DNA from: Fennellomyces sp. T-0311
Taxonomy: Eukaryota > Mucoromycota > Mucoromycetes > Mucorales > Lichtheimiaceae
Reading direction: 5' to 3'
Assembly (NCBI GenBank): GCA_025266875.1
Contig: JALLLT010000058.1
Span: 151,638-215,637, forward strand
DNA: 64,000 bases
Within the stretch, counting starts at the first letter, position 1, and the number at the start of each line of letters is the position of its first letter. The translations under genes and the position numbers were made by a program. Positions 48,290 to 60,678 of the stretch are shown one piece after another. The notes below the pieces were generated by a model, which was not told the DNA's origin, made no database searches, and saw only the letters and a program-made list of their open reading frames with translations.

Positions 48290-51200
48290 ATAGTCCTAAA
48301 AGCCCTCCTTTTCCGAGTATACATATAGATTCATACCATAAACTGTACTTTGCACTTTTGACTACTATTGTTACTTATGTAATTAGTTAGTGATCGAATC
48401 GTATGTTGATGAGATCATATTTTAAATTTGGCCCCTTGATTTGCTTGGCCTAGGTGCACTGTATTACCGTCGACACCCTCAAAAATATTCGTTCTGCAAG
48501 GTTGAAATACTGCGTACTAATTGCGAGTTACCAAATATGGTTCCACAGGGCACATGCTTGAAAGCTGTTATACTCCGGAAAGCAAGAGATGAAGCATGTC
48601 AATACACTGTGCTTTTCGCATGACGTCTCACGAATTAGAATGCCAAATGGTATAGTGTAGACTAATTTAATGCAACCGCGACAGTTTGATACATAGGAGT
48701 TATAGATGATGAAGTATCGGCACTGCCAACCCCTCGAGTAACTATAAACAAGTAAAGGTTGCCAGAATATTTCATTGTTCTTTGTTCCTGATTCATTCTT
48801 AATATACAGACACACTTGGGCAAAAGCTCCTTACTGCCGATCTGATTTCTATACTACTTCTGCCAACATAAACAACCGTTCGTTGTTTACGCCGGAGTTC
48901 CATCCTATCTGTATTTTGCCCTTCCTTTTCCAAACAATGCTTACTCACTTATTGAAAACTGTAAGGGGAGAAATATGCTATCGATTTATTAAAACTACTG
49001 ACCTGGAAGGTTCATGCAGATTTACAGTGCGACCATATCAGTCCAAAAAAAAATCGTGGCTAACGCGTCGTGAACTGTTTAGGTTTCGTCAAACGACGAT
49101 ACGGTGATTGGTACTGTGCCCAAGAAAATGACGGCACGTAAGGAAATGCGCATAAAGCATTCTATTGATACCGGCTATAAGTATATATATGTATAATGTG
49201 TTAAGAATCATCGCAGGAAAGTGGGAGAGTGCCAAAAGAAAAAGCATATATGTTGTCGTCATCGCCCGTCAACCGTTTCCGTGATGAGGACATATCTATC
49301 GACGACAGCAACATATTTTCCGAGCACATACCTCATCTGAACGGTGCAGCTCATAATATTTTGGCAACGACCCAGAATTCTTCGATACCGACACACTCTC
49401 TTTCGTAACGAACGAGGAAATTGTTTTGACGAGGCGAAGCTGGAGTAAAACTCGTTACCGATCAAAAGTACTCGAGAAATAGTCAAGGCATCGCCTCTTG
49501 TTGACGGGCTCGCGTAGAAATGACTCCGGGCTCATCGTGGATCCAAATAAAAGACGCAATGTATGCAGAGATAAGTGCATGTTCATACTCCCTTCAAGTT
49601 ACGGACAATGTGTTTAGCGGCGCTTTCACTGCCCATACGTTGGGTCAATTCTTTACAGGATAGAAAACCGGAATGCATTACTGGAGTACATCGGACGTCA
49701 GCACCCTGACTTCCCACAGATAAAAAAAAATTAGCCTCGAGATGCCCACCACTGCTATGATTGAATTCAATGGTGTTCATTCGTCAATTCTTTACACTCC
49801 ATTCAAAATAACCCGAGGCATTTTCTGGATAATTCCCCAAAAATTCGCTGATTGACGGACAGGCGCTAGTTGTTAAAAGAAGCATAGTATGTCCAAAAAA
49901 TTGTAAGTGCATTACCGAGCATGTGGCTTTAACTAGATCCTTTTTTAAAAGCTCATGAAGTCGATTACTGCCCATACAAAAATTGCAGTACCAAAACAGA
50001 CCATCTGGGATATTTTAACCAACATCTTCGAACGCATCATGCTGCTGACATTTCTCCCCTCCACGGACTTGCGGAAGTGTTTAGGTCGAACAATGGAATT
50101 ATGGAATTTGATGGTACGTTACATAAAGGTAATCTTTCGGAATCTATGCGAGTTGGCAAACTCAAAAAATACGCTGAGTCAAGAACAAGTAATTGGTGTC
50201 AACCTGAAATAAAACTGGCATAACCTGACAGCTATGGCTTTCTCCATAAACCATATATATAAATTTGTACACGTTACCAAGTCTTTATCTTCCACTTTAC
50301 ATTAGAAGGTGCGAACATATATATGCTGCTAAAGTAGCAAGCATTTATGACTAATTACTCGACAACATAACTGTTACTAAATATGGCAATAATATTCCTC
50401 TCATAGTCTTGCGAGTGGATATGATCAGTAGAGACAGAAATGTTATATATTTATGAGTAGAAAACCCAAAATGGATCCCTTAATGCACCTGTTAACGGAC
50501 ATGACATATCGGGTTCAGGCAAGCTGCAATTAAATGACAATTCCACTGTCGATCTTTGATCCTCTTATCACATACAATGGTAAAAGATACTCCGAGGACG
50601 CCGATCATTAACTAAAATATGTATGAGCATTCCACATTACTAACTATAGCTCATTGGTGTAGGTGTATTCAGCTGAACCTTCACAAAAAATACTTTTTAT
50701 ATCCAAGTATTAAGCAATATTAGTGACGCTGACAATTACAGGATATTTCGCACGGTACCCACGCCATTCTGAATAAAAATATCGATTCATGATTGTCACG
50801 CTTATTAAACGACCTGCATGCATATCGCATGTGACGTACGAAGCATGATATCTTCTGTGCACACTCTTTCTTTTGCATTTGACCATTGCATTATCGATTA
50901 ATAAGATAGTATAAAAGATTATGTATATCGATCCCGACTCCAATGCTTGGATAAAATGTGACCTGCCACAAGCCCCAGGTCTCACGCGAGTTTAGAGTGG
51001 CAGATATGCACGGAAGGACATTCTGGGATTTCGGAAACGGGGCCGCGTCGGCGCGTGTGCATGCGGCTTTTTGTCGAGTACTTTCGCCTCAGAAGACATA
51101 AATAAAGCACACTGAGAATGTGTGAAAGCAAGGCAGATTTACTCTAAACTGTAAAAAATGGCCTTGTTAATTATGGGCGATAACACTGCTCGTGTTTGCT

Positions 51201-51772
51201 GATGTAATGACTCATTGCTGCGCCCTTTTTTACTACGCGGTTCTCATGTGATACAATGTGATGTATTCGTGTGGCACAACTTTATCCCCTGGAAACATGT
51301 TGAAGCGGATTAAATAGTGCGTATGAATTCAATTTATCTTGATTCGGATAGTCGTAAGTTGTTGTAGGTATGTCCAGAAGAAGAAAATGAAAGATAACGT
51401 CAAGGGACCTTATGGCCGGCAGCACGGATCGTTCTATTATTGGTGTATGAAGCCACGTCGCCTTAAATGCCCTGGATCAAAGCAACATTCTCCTTATACA
51501 ACAAAACGGCCGCCCGCAGCCGAATAGAACTGCATGCATACAACGATCACATATCTCAGGGGTGGCTTCTGGGCGGTGCAAGAAAACAGGAATAAGGAGC
51601 GTGTATTGTAAAGCTGACTCACACCCGCAGTGGCTTTCATTATGATGAATTCAATTTGCGTGACACACGTGCCCTTTGTTAAATGGTATATAAGGTTTGT
51701 ATGGCTTTCCTTCCACCTTTCCCTTTCCTCCACCAAACTATTTTTTACTTTCATCCGTTACACAAGCAAGTA
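48290..51772. other. Intergenic region with one possible gene relic
   Basis: About 3.5 kb, AT-rich. Apart from the relic at 49583-49975 no frame looks like a real protein. The 200 bp before 51773 form the promoter of the MFS gene, with a pyrimidine-rich leader (TTCCACCTTTCCCTTTCCTCC). No RNA gene or tandem array seen. Confidence 0.5.
49583..49975 (-). pseudogene. Open frame of 131 codons interrupted by one TGA
   Basis: From ATG 49975 (MGSNRLHELLKKDLVKATCS) the same frame continues to the stop at 49583 with a single in-frame TGA at 49784-49786. Composition looks protein-like on both sides: NYPENASGYFEWSVKN before it, and SSGGHLEANFFLSVGSQGAD and GFLSCKELTQRMGSESAAKH after it. A GT-AG pair (about 49917 to 49866) may be an intron, but it does not remove the TGA. 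I do not recognise the family. It may be a decayed gene or a fragment of a mobile element. Confidence 0.35.
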
Positions 51773-54193
51773 ATGAACCAGGACGTCCTGTCGAAAAGCT
51801 ACACCGACAGTCTTCACAGCATATTAGGTCACGATGAGCTCAGCGATTATGACGGAGCAAGCTATCGTCGCCCATCGTACACGAATATCTCCATCCACTC
51901 AAACTTGAGTGCAGCTTGCAGTAACACCCTCCAGCGACATCCATCCATGACGGGATACTACCAATCTATGCCTACATCATCCTCCATGTATAACCAAAGT
52001 ATCAGCAACAGACCATCTACTACAAATGAAGCTCTACCAGAAAATGCATATCTATCCCGCACAAGCACCAACACAACCCAACATGACGAAGAGGATTTTT
52101 ACGATGCAGTTGAACCAACGCCTCTGCCTAAGCTGCAGATGTTTATCATCTGCACAATCCTTATCAGCGAACCATTGACGTCAACTATTTTACTTCCGTT
52201 TATTTACTTTATGGTATCTGATCCACATTTACTTTTGTAGTGGTCACTTAAAAGTTTAACGTTACACGATAGCTCAAAGACTTCCACCTGTCAGATGATG
52301 AAAAAGAAATCGGAACGTATGCGGGATGGATTAGTAAGCATTGGTTACCAACTAAATAATTCGCTGTACTAAAAAGCACCCACCCTTTTATTTACCCTTT
52401 TGTTTCTGGCAAAAATCTAGCATCGATTTTCTTTTTGGCGCAATTCTGCACGGCATTATTGTGGGGAAAGGTAGCGCTTGTCATATAACTAATCTACCTT
52501 TCTTGTATTTACTAGTTTTTCTCCAGTATAGTGACCGTCACGGTCGTCGACCGGTATTATTGACAGGTTTGATCGGCAACTCTATATCCGCATGCTCGTT
52601 CGGCTTGAGCAAAAGTCTTTGGTGGGCTGTTGGTACACGTGCGTTTTGTGGTATTTTGAATGGTACGTAGGAAAGCAATCATTAGTTGGATACTAAGTAA
52701 GTGGATAGGAAACGGTGGTGTTGCTCGAAGTATGGTAGCTGAAATCACCGATGAGACGAATCGAGCCAAGGCATTTTCATTGTTCGGCTTCTGCTGGGGT
52801 ATTGGTATGATTGGTACGTCGTGTAGTATGGGTAGCCAATTAAAGGGTTAGTACTCATCCATTTTCATTTCCTTATATAGCGGGTAAGTGAAGGGGTTCT
52901 CCCGATGCCAATTAGATCAAGATAAACTTATGAAAACAATTTGTTGCAATGACTTGTCATCAGGACCTGGAATAGGTTAGAGGTTAAAAAGGGGAGGTAG
53001 AAAGGAGGTAATAATTGTTTCCAACTAGGTGGATATCTATGCAACCCTGTCGAACATTTTCCGTGGCTCTTTGGTGGAAATGCGTTCCTCAAGGAATTTC
53101 CTTACTTTTTACCATGTTTTGTGTCATCGTTGGGATCACTCGTCGGATTTTGTCTAGGTTACTTTTACCTGGAAGAGTCCAATGCAGCTGTGATTGCTCG
53201 CAAGAGACGTGAAGCTGATGGGGAACGCCAAGCCCTCTTGCATTCAACAGGGTCGGACGATACCACATACACAGCGGCTGAAGAGGCAGAAGGTCTGAAA
53301 CATGAACAGCCAAAAATTTCGTCAATCACCAAGACTACCTATGTTACAATTCTTGCTTATGCGTAAGCGTATGGAAATAACATGGCGATACAAAAGCTAA
53401 GAAAAGAGTTCATAGAATTTTTGCGTTCCATGCCATGGTATTTGACGAAGTCCTCCCGTTATATTTTTCTGCACCACGCTACGCAGGTGGCCTCGGCACA
53501 GATTCGCAAGAGCTTGCCAAGGCACTTTCTATTGCCGGTATTCAGCAACTCTATTGCCAGTTTGTCTTGTATCCGAAGATCAACAAATACATGCCTACAT
53601 TACCGATGGCTCGACTTGCGCTATTTCTATTTTTCCCGGTATACGTTGCATTCCCTGAGCTCTCAACGCTTCAATCATGGCTCAATGCAGGCACCGCGGT
53701 TTCTTCGACTACAGCTCAGTTATGGTTGTTCCGCTTGGCGTACATGTCATTACTCTTTGTACGGTATTTTGCCAGCTGTCTTGCGTTCACGAGTATGATG
53801 ATCTTGGTTAACAACTCAGCGGATTCTTTAATTCTTGGCACGGTGAACGGGTATGTTTCGCATATTCTTTATATAAAATATCAGCAGAAAACTAATCAAT
53901 ACCTATTCAGTGTGTTGCAATCTTGCTTGGCACTTGTTCGTGCACTCGGTAAGTGTTGCAATTCCTTTTTGTGCAGAAAACGTCACGCTGTTTCTACGTT
54001 TAAAAGATTGCTCACTTGAAAAATAGCTCCTACAATTGGTGGCACACTGTGGTCCATATCACTCCGCACCGGCAATTCTTTTCCGTTTGATCGCCATATG
54101 GTTTACTATATGATAGCCATACTAACAGCCATCAGCTTCGTGCAGAGCTATCGAATTCCCAAAGAGCTTTCTATCGGTGGCAGACGAAAGTAG
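51773..54193 (+). CDS. Major facilitator superfamily transporter
   Basis: About ten exons and roughly 580 residues. A long soluble N-terminus (residues 1-120, Ser/Thr/Tyr-rich) precedes TM1 (MFIICTILISEPLTSTILLP). The MFS signature between TM2 and TM3 is present as GKYSDRHGRRPVLLTG across an intron. Loop segments SMVAEITDETNRAKAF and the TM5 glycine motif GPGIGG follow, then a charged central loop (RKRREADGERQALL). The second six-helix half starts around 53400 and ends PKELSIGGRRK. The layout resembles the ZIF-like/TetA branch of fungal MFS proteins that includes yeast YCR023C. Substrate unknown. Intron positions between 52210 and 53460 are approximate, and two in-frame reads over introns inflate the apparent exon length. 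Confidence 0.87.
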
Positions 54194-55167
54194 TTGTATA
54201 TAGCAAAGTTGAAGTTTGGTTGAAAAGGCTCGTAGAATGTTTTCGGCATTAATACATGTATCTTGATGAGTTGGAGACGATGCTGTAGAAAAACGATATG
54301 TAAATATGTCTATCATATTAAACTCATTCCTATATTAACCAACAAGTTACGTACATGGTTAATCACATCAATTTTGATGAAGACGTATATTGCAATCGTC
54401 CAAAATTTTATACAATTTCAAAGTGTATATGTACAGTTCATATATTACGGAACCACTGCTGCGAAGAGCTAAAGCGTCTTCTTCGCCGGTAGCTTCCTCC
54501 ATGTTATTAACGTCTTTACTCTTCTGTCCCTCTGATGTAGACTAATCGTCTTTCCACACGATGTCAAATATCCACTCCTTCACGTTGAATGTTACCCGGT
54601 ATCTTTGGTCACTTGTGGTCGATTCTGACTTCCTAGACGTATCATGCAAATGATTCAAAATTTATATGCTCATTTCAACGTTATAAAATATGCTTTTGTA
54701 TGCACAATTTCTCTTCCTCTGTACAGGAAGTTACGACAATGTAAATAAATTGTATGCTCCATGCCTGGAAACCCCCTATAGTATGTGAAATGGGCACGGA
54801 GGTATAGAAGAAAATAGTTGTCAAATCAATAATGATTTCCTTGAATACTCTCTGCTCAGTGTTTGAGGAATCCTTGAGGTCAGCTCATATTACGCGAGTG
54901 CTGTCGCACATTGTCGCTAAGAATCAGCAACATGTGCTTTATTTGAACCGAGCATTAATAACGGCTTTGATTATACTAAACTAGTGCCTTATTTATACTG
55001 TTGACTACGGCACATATTTGACTGTCCTTCTAGCACCTTCTAGTTATTGAAGGTACATTTGTCATTTAGTGATGTTTCACTAAGTATCGCTCTTCACTCT
55101 GATTGTTTCACTTTCATATTTTTGAGATCAGAGCGAAGTAGCGAGTATCAAAAAGGGATAATAGAAG

Positions 55168-55275
55168 CCAGCGAGACTCAGAAAACTGTAGTTTATTGAT
55201 GAAGAGTTCGCTCTATTTATATTAAATGCTTATCATGGATGGGACTTCCTATTACCGATGTTATACAAGGTTATA
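55168..55275 (+). repeat. Diverged dispersed repeat, copy A
   Basis: Shares CGAGACTCA-AAA, a TTATT block, and GCTCTATTTATATTAAATGCTTATC with copy B in the same order and orientation. It may be part of a solo LTR; neither end is defined. Confidence 0.4.
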
Positions 55276-56473
55276 TCATGATTATACCTGTATATCCATT
55301 ACGTACGTCATGATGGAGTGTTATTGAGAAACGAGTGATGTCTATCGTTATGGAGCCGGTCCATAACAGATAATGGTAAGCTAAGTGATAGCTGTTGACA
55401 GGCGTTCATGATAACGTCTATGACAATATGCCGGATATGGAAGATATGTCTGCATGAGTGAGTTTTACTAAAAAGGAGAGTGAGAGATAACCGTTCCGAC
55501 ATAATGATCAGTGGTTATGTTCATGTTGGATACAACATTTTTATCCGATTCTTCTTTTATCCAAGCTTATGTCTATCCGAATTCATCTTTATGCGAATTA
55601 TCATGTCAGCCACGGGATAGAGTATGCAAAATACCATTTCCTATAAGATCAACCCATTGCCCACTTCACAAGTAAATTTGGTGGAAATTCGGAATTGGTA
55701 TCGTGACAACCGAGTTGCAATGCCAACACCTAATGCAAACAATCACGTAACCAGGGCAATGATGCTCGAAAAGCTCGAAAGTGTTAAATCAAGAGAGGAG
55801 CAAGTGTAAAGGACAAATATTGTTGGCGCCGTTTTGAGTCCGGTGTACAGTAGTCGGTTGTCGTGTAAATCGGTAGCTGAGTACATCGAAATAGAGTGAG
55901 CACCAGCAACAATATCGTTTGTTACGGATGTTCGTATAAAGGGATCCTAAAGAGGATTGAGGATTGAAAATAGAAAAAGGGTAGTAAAGCAAATTGTCTT
56001 TATTGCTCGATCGATAAACAGTAATTTTAATTGCAGGGCACTAAACAACACTGATAACTATGAAGTATTTAGGTTGGGGCGTTGATAAATATAATCAGTT
56101 GACCAATGTTTATTTAGTGAAAAGCATCTCTTATTTATATCTTTCGATACAATGGCACAGCACTAGCTATTATAGCTGTGATAGATGCGTACGGTAACCA
56201 ATTGGTGATGGTGTAGTTGCCACAGCAGTGGGGTAAAAATGATTGGCGTTGTTCATGCAGGCTAATTGCTGGCTAGTAGTGGCGCAGCTGCCGCAGTAAT
56301 TGAGATGTAGAGTGCCGCCGCAAAGAAGATTCTGGCTACTAAGCTACTCTATTGGGTAATTGTGGATGATAATACTAGTATATATGATATGATAATACAA
56401 GAGAGAAAGAGAAAGGAAGAGAAAAGGGGAGAGAGAGAAAGTTGGCAGGGCTACCAACATGTTTATCAATATG

Positions 56474-56585
56474 TCAACGAGACTCAAAAAGGTAACTGAT
56501 TTATTTCATATGTTTTGCTCTCTCTATTTAAAATAAATGCTTATCCATGATTTCCTTACGCCGGTATTTCCGTAAGGGATGTGTA
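56474..56585 (+). repeat. Diverged dispersed repeat, copy B
   Basis: Matches copy A (about 1.3 kb upstream, same orientation): CGAGACTCAAAAA, TTTATT, and CTCTATTTAAAATAAATGCTTATCC. Identity is partial with small gaps. Possibly a second solo LTR or MITE-like relic beside the Harbinger element. Confidence 0.4.
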
Positions 56586-56973
56586 ATGTCAACCTTATTA
56601 TCATTGAGCAGTTACGGATCGTAAGGAACGATAGGTTGAATGCTGACAGAGCATATCCGTGAAGAGTCACATCGATTGGAAGGTTGTGTGGATGAGTAAC
56701 CTGACTGGTTGAGTATTTGGTAAGCATGAAGCTCAACGTTACAATGTCGGAAGTGCGAAGCAGCAGTAAGGATGGAAAGTTTTTATTCACTGACGGACAG
56801 CATAGATGACAAAGAAGCTTGTTGGAGCATCCCCAGCAGTTTCAGTAAAATTATCTCCACTTTTTAACTCCACCAGATAAAATTTTTTACAGACCTGTCA
56901 TTTTCCCAGCAGTATCCGTAAATTTAACTGCAAATAAAGAATCACGTACCTGCTCTTTTGTTTACTCTCATCA

Positions 56974-58408
56974 ATGTCAATTTCCAACAACTTACTGCAA
57001 CGTCTTATCGCCGAAGAGGAAGAAGAGGAAGAGCTTAGGATGATTGCCTTTAAGCATCGCATGCATGCATATGATGAGCAGGTTGAAGAGCTGCAGCGCA
57101 AAAGGCAAATGCGTGGTGGCTCCATTCCTGGTCGTGTGGGAACAGTTCCTCGCGATCATGAGAAGGCACACCAACAATTATACCAGGATTATTTTGCGGA
57201 CAAGAACGAACGGGCGTATACTGATGATCAGTTTCGACATCGATTCTAGATGAGCCGCGAATTGTTCCTGCGTATCATGGAGGAAGTCAAGGGGTATGAT
57301 TCGTACTTTATGCAGACATACAACGCTGCGAACAAACTTGGTATCTCAAGCCATGTCAAGGTTACTGCGGCCATTCGTCAACTGGTATATGCAGCAAGTG
57401 CAGATTCCCTTGATGATTATCTGAAGATTAGCGAAAGCACGGCAATTGAATCTTTGAAACGCTTCTGTGATGCCATCATCGCGTTATTCAAAGACCACTA
57501 CCTCCGTGCACCAAATGAACACGACTTAGCAAGGCTGATGGAGGCCGGTGAAAAACGCGGCTTTCCTGGAATGCTTGGGTCACTGGACTGTATGCATTGA
57601 GAATGGAAGAACTGTCCCAAGGCATGGCATGGATTGTATGTTGGCAAAGAGCAAGCAGCGACGGTACTTCTTGAAGCAGTTGCATCGAAGGATCTTTGGT
57701 TCTGACATGCAGACTTTGGCCTTCCTGGTACCTTCAATGATATCACGCAGTTGTACCGCTCGCCTCTTTTCGACCAGCTTGTTGATGGTGCTGCACCAAC
57801 TGTCAAGTACACTGTCAACGGCAACCAGTACGAAATGGGATATTACCTTGCTGACGGTATTTATCCGAAGTGGGCAACCTTGGTGCAGAGTATCCCAGAG
57901 CCTCAGTCACCCAAGAATCGAGTAAGAAATAGCTAAAGAGAGTATAGACTAATTAGTTTCTGATCAAAGGTAATGGAATGTTGTATAGAGATTTGCAGCA
58001 ATGCAAGAAAGCTTCCGAAAGGATATTGAACGTGCCTTTGGTGTGTTGCAAGGCCGCTTTGCAATTGTAAAGCAACCAGCAAGGCTTTGGATGAAGCAGG
58101 ACCTTAAAAAGGTTATGATGACCTGCATCATTCTACATAACATGATCATCGAAGATGATCGCAAAAACAACAAAAGTAGCGACGACAGCGATGACAGCGA
58201 TGACGATGACGGTGACAATGAAAAATATGTCAAGAAGATACAAGAAAAGTATGGCATTGTCATCGAGAGCCCGTCGCGCGAATATAATGCCGCTACAGCA
58301 GAACGTGTTGCTCGTCTTAAAGCAATCAAGGACAGTGATATGCACTATCAACTCAAAAACGATTTGATCGAGCATATCTGGTCGCGCTACGGTGCCTTAG
58401 GCAAATAA
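56974..58408 (+). pseudogene. Harbinger DDE transposase, three nonsense codons
   Basis: The frame starts MSISNNLLQRLIAEEEEEEE and reads through to the stop at 58408, with one intron (57922-57988) joining NR to RFAAMQESF. It matches the DDE_Tnp_4/plant-transposon-protein family: FRHRF-MSRELFLRIMEEV, GMLGSLDCMH-EWKNCPKAWHG (first catalytic Asp in SLDC), ADFGLPGTFNDITQLYRSPL (second Asp), and FRKDIERAFGVLQGRFAIV (the catalytic Glu region). In-frame stops lie at 57247-57249 (TAG), 57598-57600 (TGA) and 57703-57705 (TGA). The two TGAs stand where the family has Trp. Apart from these the frame is intact, so inactivation is recent. The acidic tail has a Ser/Asp run. Confidence 0.85.
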
Positions 58409-58456
58409 AGCAGCGAAAAGCTTTTAAAAGCCTACACGCATTAAGTGTCACCAATT

Positions 58457-59290
58457 TTAATCCTCACTTTCATCGCCATAGGCTTCTTCTTCTTCCTGGC
58501 TCTCTTCTCCTTCTCCTTCACATTCTTCCCCATCGTACATTTCATCAGAACCAAGGCCTTCGACCTGAACAACAACAGTCCTTGCATTCATTTCCGCCAT
58601 TTTTCTTTCAAAGATCTCATTTTGAAGAATCTCGAAATACTTGCGCTGGATTAGGCTCATGTTGGTGAGATCCTTTGACATAATTTCTCTGTCGTTGGCC
58701 TCTCTCATCATTGCATCACGTTTGGCCTCGCGCTCGTTTGCTTGCTTCAAAAGTTCGTAGCGCTTAACAGCCAAATCAGCATGCTGCTTCTGCAGCTCAA
58801 GTTCAGCACGGCGGTTCATTTCGATGATACGTGCTTGGGAAAGCTTGTCCTTGGCTTGCTTGTTTCCCATTGGACGCTTGATACCTTGAGCACCCTCATC
58901 ATCTTCATCGTCGGATATATCTTCATTACCCTTCTTGCGCTTCTTCGCCTCTTCCTTCTGCTTCTCTTCCTCGCAGTGCAATTCCCATTTTGGGCACTTG
59001 CGAAGAATTTTCCAGCACTCTATAAGCTCGAACTCTTCGCCTTCCAAATCGAGATACATTTTGAGTGTATTGTCGATCTAACAAATCATCGATATTTATT
59101 GATATTACGAATATAGGACTATAAGTGTAAAGTAGCTATTTTGAACTTACCAGACTATCCGGATCATTGAGTCCACTTTTCCGAGAGCGTACTTCTCTCT
59201 CATAATATGAGCAGAATTTGCTCACTTTTGGATGGATGAGATTCCATCGAGCAACCAATGACTTTCGAGAGCGCTCGAAGAACTTCTCCT
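58457..59290 (-). CDS. Harbinger SANT/Myb-like accessory protein, 5'-truncated
   Basis: The main exon runs from about 59079 to the stop at 58457. An upstream exon (about 59149-59290) is joined by an intron with donor GTAAGTTC. The upstream exon has SLVARWNLIHPKVSKFCSYY, a trihelix/SANT fragment. The main exon gives ELIECWKILRKCPKWELHCE, then the basic patch IKRPMGNKQAKDK typical of NAM-associated proteins, and a long coiled coil. The acidic tail is Glu-rich. In this transposon family the partner binds terminal repeats and assists the transposase. The beginning of the SANT domain and an ATG are missing, because the sequence upstream becomes LTR-like. The stop is 49 bp from the transposase stop on the opposite strand. 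Confidence 0.75.
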
Positions 59291-59304
59291 TCTTCTTCAA
59301 CTTG

Positions 59305-59481
59305 AAGTGTTTGGTGTGGTTATGTGTGTGTGTGGACGAAGTAATTCGTGAGACTCTTTATAGGAGAGATTTATTCCGGAAAAGAGAGAGAGAAACACAA
59401 ATTGAAAATAGTCTATTCTTAAGCTACCGCATGTTACACCAGATACAACTCATTTGTCTCCCGATACCACTGGATACGACA
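59305..59481 (-). repeat. Probable 3' LTR of the chromovirus
   Basis: Read on the minus strand, a purine tract (GGGGGAGGG, 59493-59485) lies after the integrase stop and is followed three bases later by TGTCGTATCCAGTGG, a plausible LTR start at 59481. A promoter-like CTATAAAGAG sits at about 59362-59353. The far end, probably between 59290 and 59330, is not resolved because the second LTR is outside the window. Confidence 0.5.
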
Positions 59482-59559
59482 TGACCCTCCCCCAGGCTTG
59501 ACGCCGGTATAATAAAAGTATCCTTTGAGGGGTATTATCTATGAAATGGGTAGGTCTTA

Positions 59560-60676
59560 TTATAAGCGTCGTTTCTTATTTACGGAAGCTGCATGTCTAG
59601 CAGGTTGTTTCCGTTTTCCCTTTTTAGGGCCTGTTGGCTCTTTTTGGCCAATCTTTTTCCAGTAGTCACTGATAGTTTGCACATCATCAAAACTCTGTGG
59701 AGGTTCCCATGTGTCTTCATGAGGACCATAGCCTTTCCAACGCACTTTGTATTCATACGTTTGGTTCTTGCCTTTTCTGTGTGCTACGATTGCATGCACA
59801 AAATAGGCTCTATCCTTACCAGTCGTTTTCCTTGTGGAAATGGCTTCTTTCAGCTCATAAGCTTTATAACCCCGCAATTCCAGATCTCCTTGAAGATCTC
59901 TGAGAATGTAGGAATCTCCATCTGTGCGTCTGACCACTTTGTAGGGTCCAACCCAGGTGGGATCAAGCTTTGACTGGCGTTCGCGATTGCGTACCATAAC
60001 ATGACTGTTAGGAGGATAATCAACCATACGATGACTTTTGTCAAACTTTTCTTTGCGTTTTTTGTTGATCTGCTCTGTTTTTTCGTTTATCGCTGGAAAA
60101 ACGATATTTGCGATATGGTCGATATGATCATCGATTTCTTTATCGGTGAGCAGAACCAACGGCATGTCTTTCCGATAATCTTTAAAGTTATTCGGAGTTC
60201 GGGCAAACATCAGTGTGAAAGGTCGGGTATTGTGCCTTTCAGACACTTTGTTGTTTAGACTAAGCTGTACGCTTGGTACGAAGGCATCCCAGTCTGTAGT
60301 TGCTCCTTGCATAGCCTTTTTAATGCCACGTATAGATGATTGTACCCAGCGCTCTGCGGCACCATTGGCACTGGCATGATAAGCAGTGATCAAGCGCTGT
60401 TCAAAACCTGCTGCATCTGCAAATCTGCTCATAACGTCATTGACAAATTCGGTACCATTGTCCGATTGTACAATGCGGGGTAATCCAAAATCGCAAAAGA
60501 TTTGAACTAAGCATTGAGCGATTGTAGCACCTGACTTATCTGGCAATGGTCTCAAAATGCAGAATCGTGTGCAAATGTCAACCAAAATAAGGAGATAGGA
60601 GTTTCCAGACTTTGAAGTGGGAAATTTTCCAGCTGTATCAATAGCCCAATGATCGCCTGGAATAGCGCTGGAAATT
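59560..60676 (-). pseudogene. Integrase core and chromodomain of the chromovirus
   Basis: After the TGA the frame continues with the integrase core: DHWAIDTAGKF (first Asp), IVQSDNGTEFVNDVM (second Asp) and SANGAAERWVQSSIRG (Glu), so the D,D,E triad is preserved. The C-terminus carries a chromodomain, YEYKVRWKGYGPHEDTWEP with its aromatic residues, followed by a basic tail ending in KKRRL. Chromodomains direct chromovirus integration to marked chromatin. This segment is the best preserved of the element. There is no ATG at its start; it belongs to the polyprotein. Confidence 0.88.
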
Positions 60677-60678
60677 GG

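Larger units (their letters stand above)
54194..56973. other. Repeat-rich spacer before the transposon
   Basis: About 2.8 kb, AT-rich. It contains two related direct repeats (described separately), an AG-rich tract at 56400-56441, and a 61-codon plus-strand frame at 55624-55809 (includes LVEIRNWYRDNRVAMPTPNA) that could be a fragment of a mobile-element protein. No intact gene. Confidence 0.45.
56857..59300. mobile_element. PIF/Harbinger-type DNA transposon, decayed
   Basis: Two convergent genes typical of Harbinger elements lie here: a DDE transposase (+) and a SANT/Myb-like accessory protein (-). I could not define terminal inverted repeats. The left end is somewhere upstream of 56974, and the right end is probably displaced by the retrotransposon that abuts the accessory gene. 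The coordinates given are approximate. Three nonsense codons in the transposase make the copy non-autonomous. Confidence 0.75.

Noticed and set aside
56974..58408. RIP (repeat-induced point mutation) as the cause of the transposase stops
   Set aside because: The changes implied at the two Trp codons are not in the CpA context of classic RIP, and only a few sites are affected.
59100..59350. A complete SANT-protein start within the sequence upstream of 59290
   Set aside because: The open frame continues only into CA-repeat and LTR-like sequence without an ATG or the expected first helix.
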